Assembly: GCF_040802235.1 (NCBI RefSeq)
Contig: NC_133170.1
Span: 9,377,001-9,441,000, forward strand
Length of the DNA: 64,000 nucleotides
Direction of reading: 5' to 3'
Source: Manis javanica
Lineage: Eukaryota; Chordata; Mammalia; Pholidota; Manidae
Position numbers and translations under genes: made by a program. The notes below the pieces were generated by a model. That model worked only from the letters and a program-made list of their open reading frames with translations, was not told the DNA's origin and ran no database searches. How positions within the stretch are numbered: position 1 is the stretch's first letter; each line of letters starts with the position of its first letter. Below, piece by piece: positions 60,563 to 64,000 of this stretch.

Positions 60563-60795
60563 GAATCAGCAACCTATAGCCTGCAGGCCAAGTCCATCCT
60601 GCCAGCTGCTTCTGTAAATGACATTTTATGGGAACAGCGCCACACCCATTCCTTTACATATTGTCTGTGACAGCATTTGTGCTGCAATGTCAGAGTTCAA
60701 TGCTTGCAAGAAAGACCTAAATGTGATGTGCAGAGCCTAAAATATTTACCATCTTGCCCTTTACAGAAAAAATTTGCCAGCCCCTGTTCTAGAGC
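60563..60795. mobile_element. hAT MITE with visible TIRs and short TSD
   Basis: Left end 'aatcagcaacctatagcc' and right end 'aaatttgccagcccctg' are degraded inverted repeats of the GGTCGGCAAACT type. TTCTAGA stands on both sides (about 60552 and 60788), consistent with a degraded 8-bp hAT duplication. The inner text 'ttatgggaacagcgccacacccattcctttac' matches this family. Confidence 0.7.
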
Positions 60796-60864
60796 ATCAC
60801 CTTCTATGATGCTGGGTGTCTGCTACCATGAATCAACACAACACAGAGAGGAAGAGCTCGAGTT

Positions 60865-61055
60865 TTGGAGAGTCGGGCCAAGGTCATAACACTTAGCAGC
60901 TGGGCATAACCCAGACGTTGTAGGTCTTACTTTCCTCATCCATAGAATGGAGCTAACATTACACTTTTAGTGTTAGAGCTGTGAAGAGTAAATAATTCAT
61001 ATTGTGCTTAATACGGTGTCAGACAGATGCAAACACTCAGCAATGTCATGTGATT
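60865..61055 (+). repeat. MIR SINE, sense
   Basis: 'aacacttagcagctgggcataacccagac', 'cttactttcctcatccatagaatggagctaac', 'agctgtgaagagtaaataattc' in MIR order. The 3' end is interrupted by the L1 at 61077. Confidence 0.75.
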
Positions 61056-61057
61056 AT

Positions 61058-61720
61058 GAAAATGAAACTGGTGGAAGTTTGAAAAAGACAGATGCACCCC
61101 TATGTTTATTGCTGCACTATATTTACAATAGCCAAGATATGGAAGCAACCTAAATGTCCATCAGTAGATGAATGGATAAAGAAGATGTGGTACATATATA
61201 CAATGGAATATTATTCAGCCATAAGAAAAAAACAAATCCTACCATTTGCAACAACATGGATGGAGCTAGAGGGTATTATGCTCAGCGAAATAAGCCAGGT
61301 GGAGAAAGAGAAATACCAAATGATTTCACTCATATGTGGAGTATAAGAACAAAAGAAAACTGAAGGAACAAAACAGCAGCAGAAGCACAGAACCCAAGAA
61401 TGGACTAACAGTTACCAAAGGGAAAGGGACTGGGGAGGACGGGTGGGAAGGGAGGGATAAGGGTGGGAAAAAAAGAAAGAGGGCATTACGATTAGCATGT
61501 AGTGGGGGGAGGGGCACAGGGAGGGCTGTGCAACACAGAGCAGACAAGTAGTGATTTTACAGCATCTTACTACGCTGATGGACAGTGACTGTGAACGGGG
61601 ATGTGGGGGGGACTTGGTGAAGGGGGAGCCTAGTAAACATAATGTCCTTCATGTAATTGTAGATTAATGATACTAAAATAAAATTTAAAAAAAGAAAAAA
61701 GGAAAATGAAACTGGTGGAA
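61058..61720 (+). mobile_element. Young-looking 5'-truncated L1 with 19-bp TSD
   Basis: A perfect direct repeat GAAAATGAAACTGGTGGAA lies at 61058-61076 and 61702-61720. The 625-bp insert holds the ORF2 C-terminus (frame at 61092-61346, with the MEYYSAI motif), a G-rich 3' UTR (about 61420-61520, runs of GGG), the L1 end 'attgtagattaatgatac', and an A-rich tail from about 61677. The intact TSD and readable ORF2 end make it the most recent L1 here. A duplicated frame suggests one shift in ORF2. Confidence 0.9.
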
Positions 61721-61749
61721 ATGAGAGCTATTAGTAAGGTTTCTTTAGC

Positions 61750-61995
61750 TTGAACTATAATAATAATACTATTCACACGTGTAGCACCTTCAGTTTATAC
61801 AGCACTTCCACTAAGTTGTTTCACTTGATCCTCACGTCGTCCCTGTGTGACCAGCCAGACCAGGCGGATCTTATTATCTCTAATTTTTTAGATGAAGAAA
61901 CTGAGCCTCAAGAGAGAGCCCAGGATTTGCCCAAAGTTTTGTTGCTAGGCAACGGTAGAACCAGGATTTAAACCTGAAAATTCTGACTACAAATG
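61750..61995 (-). repeat. MIR SINE, antisense, near full length
   Basis: 'cacttgatcctcacgtcgtccctgtg', 'tttttagatgaagaaactgagcctcaagag', 'gatttgcccaaagttttg' and 'gtagaaccaggatttaaacc' in reversed MIR order. Confidence 0.85.
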
Positions 61996-62129
61996 TTGCA
62001 ATCATTCTATTATTATACATAAATTTGATGCCCAATATGTTTTAATAGATTGGTTAATAGCCTTTTTACCTTAACAACAAGCTGTCTTTTGAAGCTAACT
62101 TTTGATCAACTTACGGAGTATATATTGTC

Positions 62130-62310
62130 CTACTCACGATGTGGTCTGCAGACGGGTGGTACCGACTCCCATGGGAGCTTGCTAATCACACAGAAAGCTC
62201 AGGTCCCCCCTCCTCCCCACCTAGACTCGCTGAATAAGCATCTCCGGTTCCACAAGATCCCCGGTGACTCGTATACATATTGAAGTTGGAAAGTGCTCCC
62301 GCTCTAGACC
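62130..62310 (-). mobile_element. MER5A-type MITE, antisense
   Basis: 'gatgtggtctgcagacgg', 'catgggagcttgctaatcaca', 'cctagactcgctgaataagcatctccgg' and 'ccggtgactcgtatac' follow reversed MER5A order. Confidence 0.6.
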
Positions 62311-63605
62311 TTATAAACTAGAAGTCCTCTCCTCCTCACTACAGCCTATCCCTTCATGCCCGTATGTTTACACCATTGGCCTGTAAGGACTGGTACAATG
62401 GAAATGAATCCCTCCTCCCTCCTCGCCTCGTCAAAACTTTTAAAATTATAAACCTGGGGAAGCATTAGTCAAAGCCAACAGATCAACTTCTTTAAACGCA
62501 GACAATGAAATCTCTTAACTTACACTTCTTGGGAATTTTCTGTAGGCCAGACCACCCAGACTACCCTCTTCAGTACCTGCTAGCTGAACAGTTTGGGAGT
62601 CTCAGAAATGTTAAAGCATGGATCCAAAAATCACGGATTTGATCACCATAGGCTCCTGGCAAGATTATAATGAGATGGTACAGCTGTGAACTAGTATATA
62701 CTGGTAATCTCCCAATTGGATAATCACAAATACCTCTGAATTCAGTCAGGTCTCCCTGGAAAGTTCTGGAGATGCCAGATCCACCTTTCCCCAGCACCAA
62801 AGGCCGAGAGGAGGCCATCAGTGAGTGTGGCACACCCAGGCAGATAAGCCTGCTGTTGGACTTACCCTCTCTGACATTCTGTTTGGAATGTGGGACATGC
62901 GGCCCTTCAACCCCCTCCACAAGGCCCCAGTGGGCAGGGCTCGCCTGCCCCTCTGTCATCTACTAGCCTCCAACAGAAGGCTCCCAGTCTCTGCCACACC
63001 TGCCCCTTTTATCTCCTTACCTGAAACGAAAGCATCCGAGACCTTCTACAGTGGATTTGCCACTTCTTGCACTCCTTGCCCGAATGAGGAAGAACTCCAT
63101 CTTGCAAATTGGGGCTGCTCCTCTTTTATGGCTGCCACCTGCTTGCCTTTCAAGTCCACACTTCCTCTTACTGCCCTCCGTACCCCCTCTTTGCCTTCTT
63201 CCAGGACTTCAGTGCCAAGTTCTCATTTTTCTCTGCACCACATCTTCTCCCACCATTCTTGGGGAAACTCAACCCCCATAGGAGGGGCCAAACATTCTGA
63301 CTTTACAGGCCTAAGCCTCGATGCGTAAGGCTTTCCTCATCACCTACCAAAATTATCCAGCAGCACAAAGATGAATTTTCATAAGCATGATCTTTAGATT
63401 TAGATCGGTGTTTGACACCTGGTTTGCCATGTATTAGCTATTTGTTTTGCAGCAAAATTTAATTTCTTTGTTTGAAAAAAAAAAGGTTTGGTAATACCTG
63501 CTTACTTGTTTTGTTGAGACAATGCAGGCAATGATGTGAGGAAGGAATTTAGGGCCGAGCTGGTCCATTGCTAGTTCTCCCACTGAACATAGCCACCAGG
63601 AAGAC
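62311..63605. other. No gene recognised; overlapping frames on both strands
   Basis: A 129-codon minus frame (62570-62959) overlaps a 167-codon plus frame (62825-63328). Neither has a domain, signal peptide or consistent splice sites. The plus frame is Pro/Ser/Leu-rich as expected from pyrimidine-rich, L2-like DNA. Confidence 0.4.
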
Positions 63606-63705
63606 GTGGATGCTAGTGTGTTCTGTTGACTGCTGTGTCCCCAGCAATACAAGAGTGGCTGGCACATAAGAGGGCTCAAATAAATTTTGTCAGCAGCAAG
63701 GAATG
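63605..63705 (+). repeat. L2 3' terminus
   Basis: 'gactgctgtgtccccagcaatacaagagtggctggcacataagagggctcaaataaa' is the characteristic L2 3' end. Confidence 0.65.
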
Positions 63706-64000
63706 CATATATGGAAGCCATGATTTTTATGGTGACATTTTAGGTCTTGTCATCACCCTAAGCATTTCCTCAGTTAAAAGCCCAAACTTGGTGTCTCACC
63801 TTTCTCCGTGTGGGCCTCCTGCCCTAGGTTCTCTACCTAGTTAGGGACCCAGACTCTGTCAGCTTGTGATTCCGGGGTGCCTGCAGGGCCCATCTTCAGC
63901 CTCGGGTTTCTGCCTCTTACCGTGACTACGCTCCTATCTTTGGCTATCCCAGGCGACCGTGTTTCTCAAAGAAAAAGTCACAACATTCTTGTGAGTGGTT

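Noticed and set aside
62570-63328. 129-codon minus and 167-codon plus frames
   Set aside because: They overlap each other, lack domains and splice borders, and the composition follows pyrimidine-rich repeat-like DNA.

Overview
The window is nuclear DNA from a placental mammal. It is AT-rich with long introns and intergenic stretches. It carries dense old mammalian repeats (MIR, L2, MER5A-type hAT MITEs, MLT1 LTRs), several 5'-truncated L1 copies on both strands, and one CpG island. No abundant lineage-specific SINE (Alu, Can-SINE, Bov-tA and the like) was recognised in 64 kb, so the order of mammal is not fixed from the sequence.

Layout. Positions 1-11.2 kb hold old repeats and unique non-coding DNA, plus a 0.7 kb LTR-derived transcript inserted in antisense with a 15-bp target-site duplication (1605-2327). 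A CpG island lies at about 11.2-11.96 kb. It contains a strong minus-strand splice donor (exon end 11301), so it looks like the promoter and first exon of a gene running leftwards out of the window. Positions 12-17.6 kb hold MIR and L2 relics. Positions 17648-22615 hold a broken class I endogenous retrovirus bounded by a 15-bp direct repeat. It starts at the predicted cap site and ends in an A-rich tail, so it looks like a retroviral RNA copied in by L1 machinery rather than an integrated provirus. Positions 22.6-37 kb are repeats, including an L1 with a 12-bp TSD.

Between about 37.36 and 58.23 kb, a multi-exon gene lies on the minus strand. Its last exon encodes a membrane segment followed by a tail matching the C-terminus of the TMCO5 (transmembrane and coiled-coil domains 5) family. 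Six core exons and one weaker one can be placed: 58.1, 56.1, 52.7, 49.4, 47.1, 41.6 and 37.4 kb. All junctions chain in frame except 49.4 to 47.1 kb. The predicted protein is just over 300 residues, as expected for the family. TMCO5B is the more likely paralog and TMCO5A the alternative. The introns are filled with L1, MIR, L2 and MLT1 fragments. One L1 there was split by a 225-bp copy of a sequence found 1.5 kb away.

Positions 58.3-64 kb, upstream of the TMCO5-like gene, hold hAT MITEs, MIRs, and a young-looking L1 (61058-61720) with a perfect 19-bp TSD. The most unusual feature is the presence of two independent retroviral or LTR transcripts apparently mobilised in trans by L1. All repeat names rest on recognition by eye; boundaries of old repeats are approximate.
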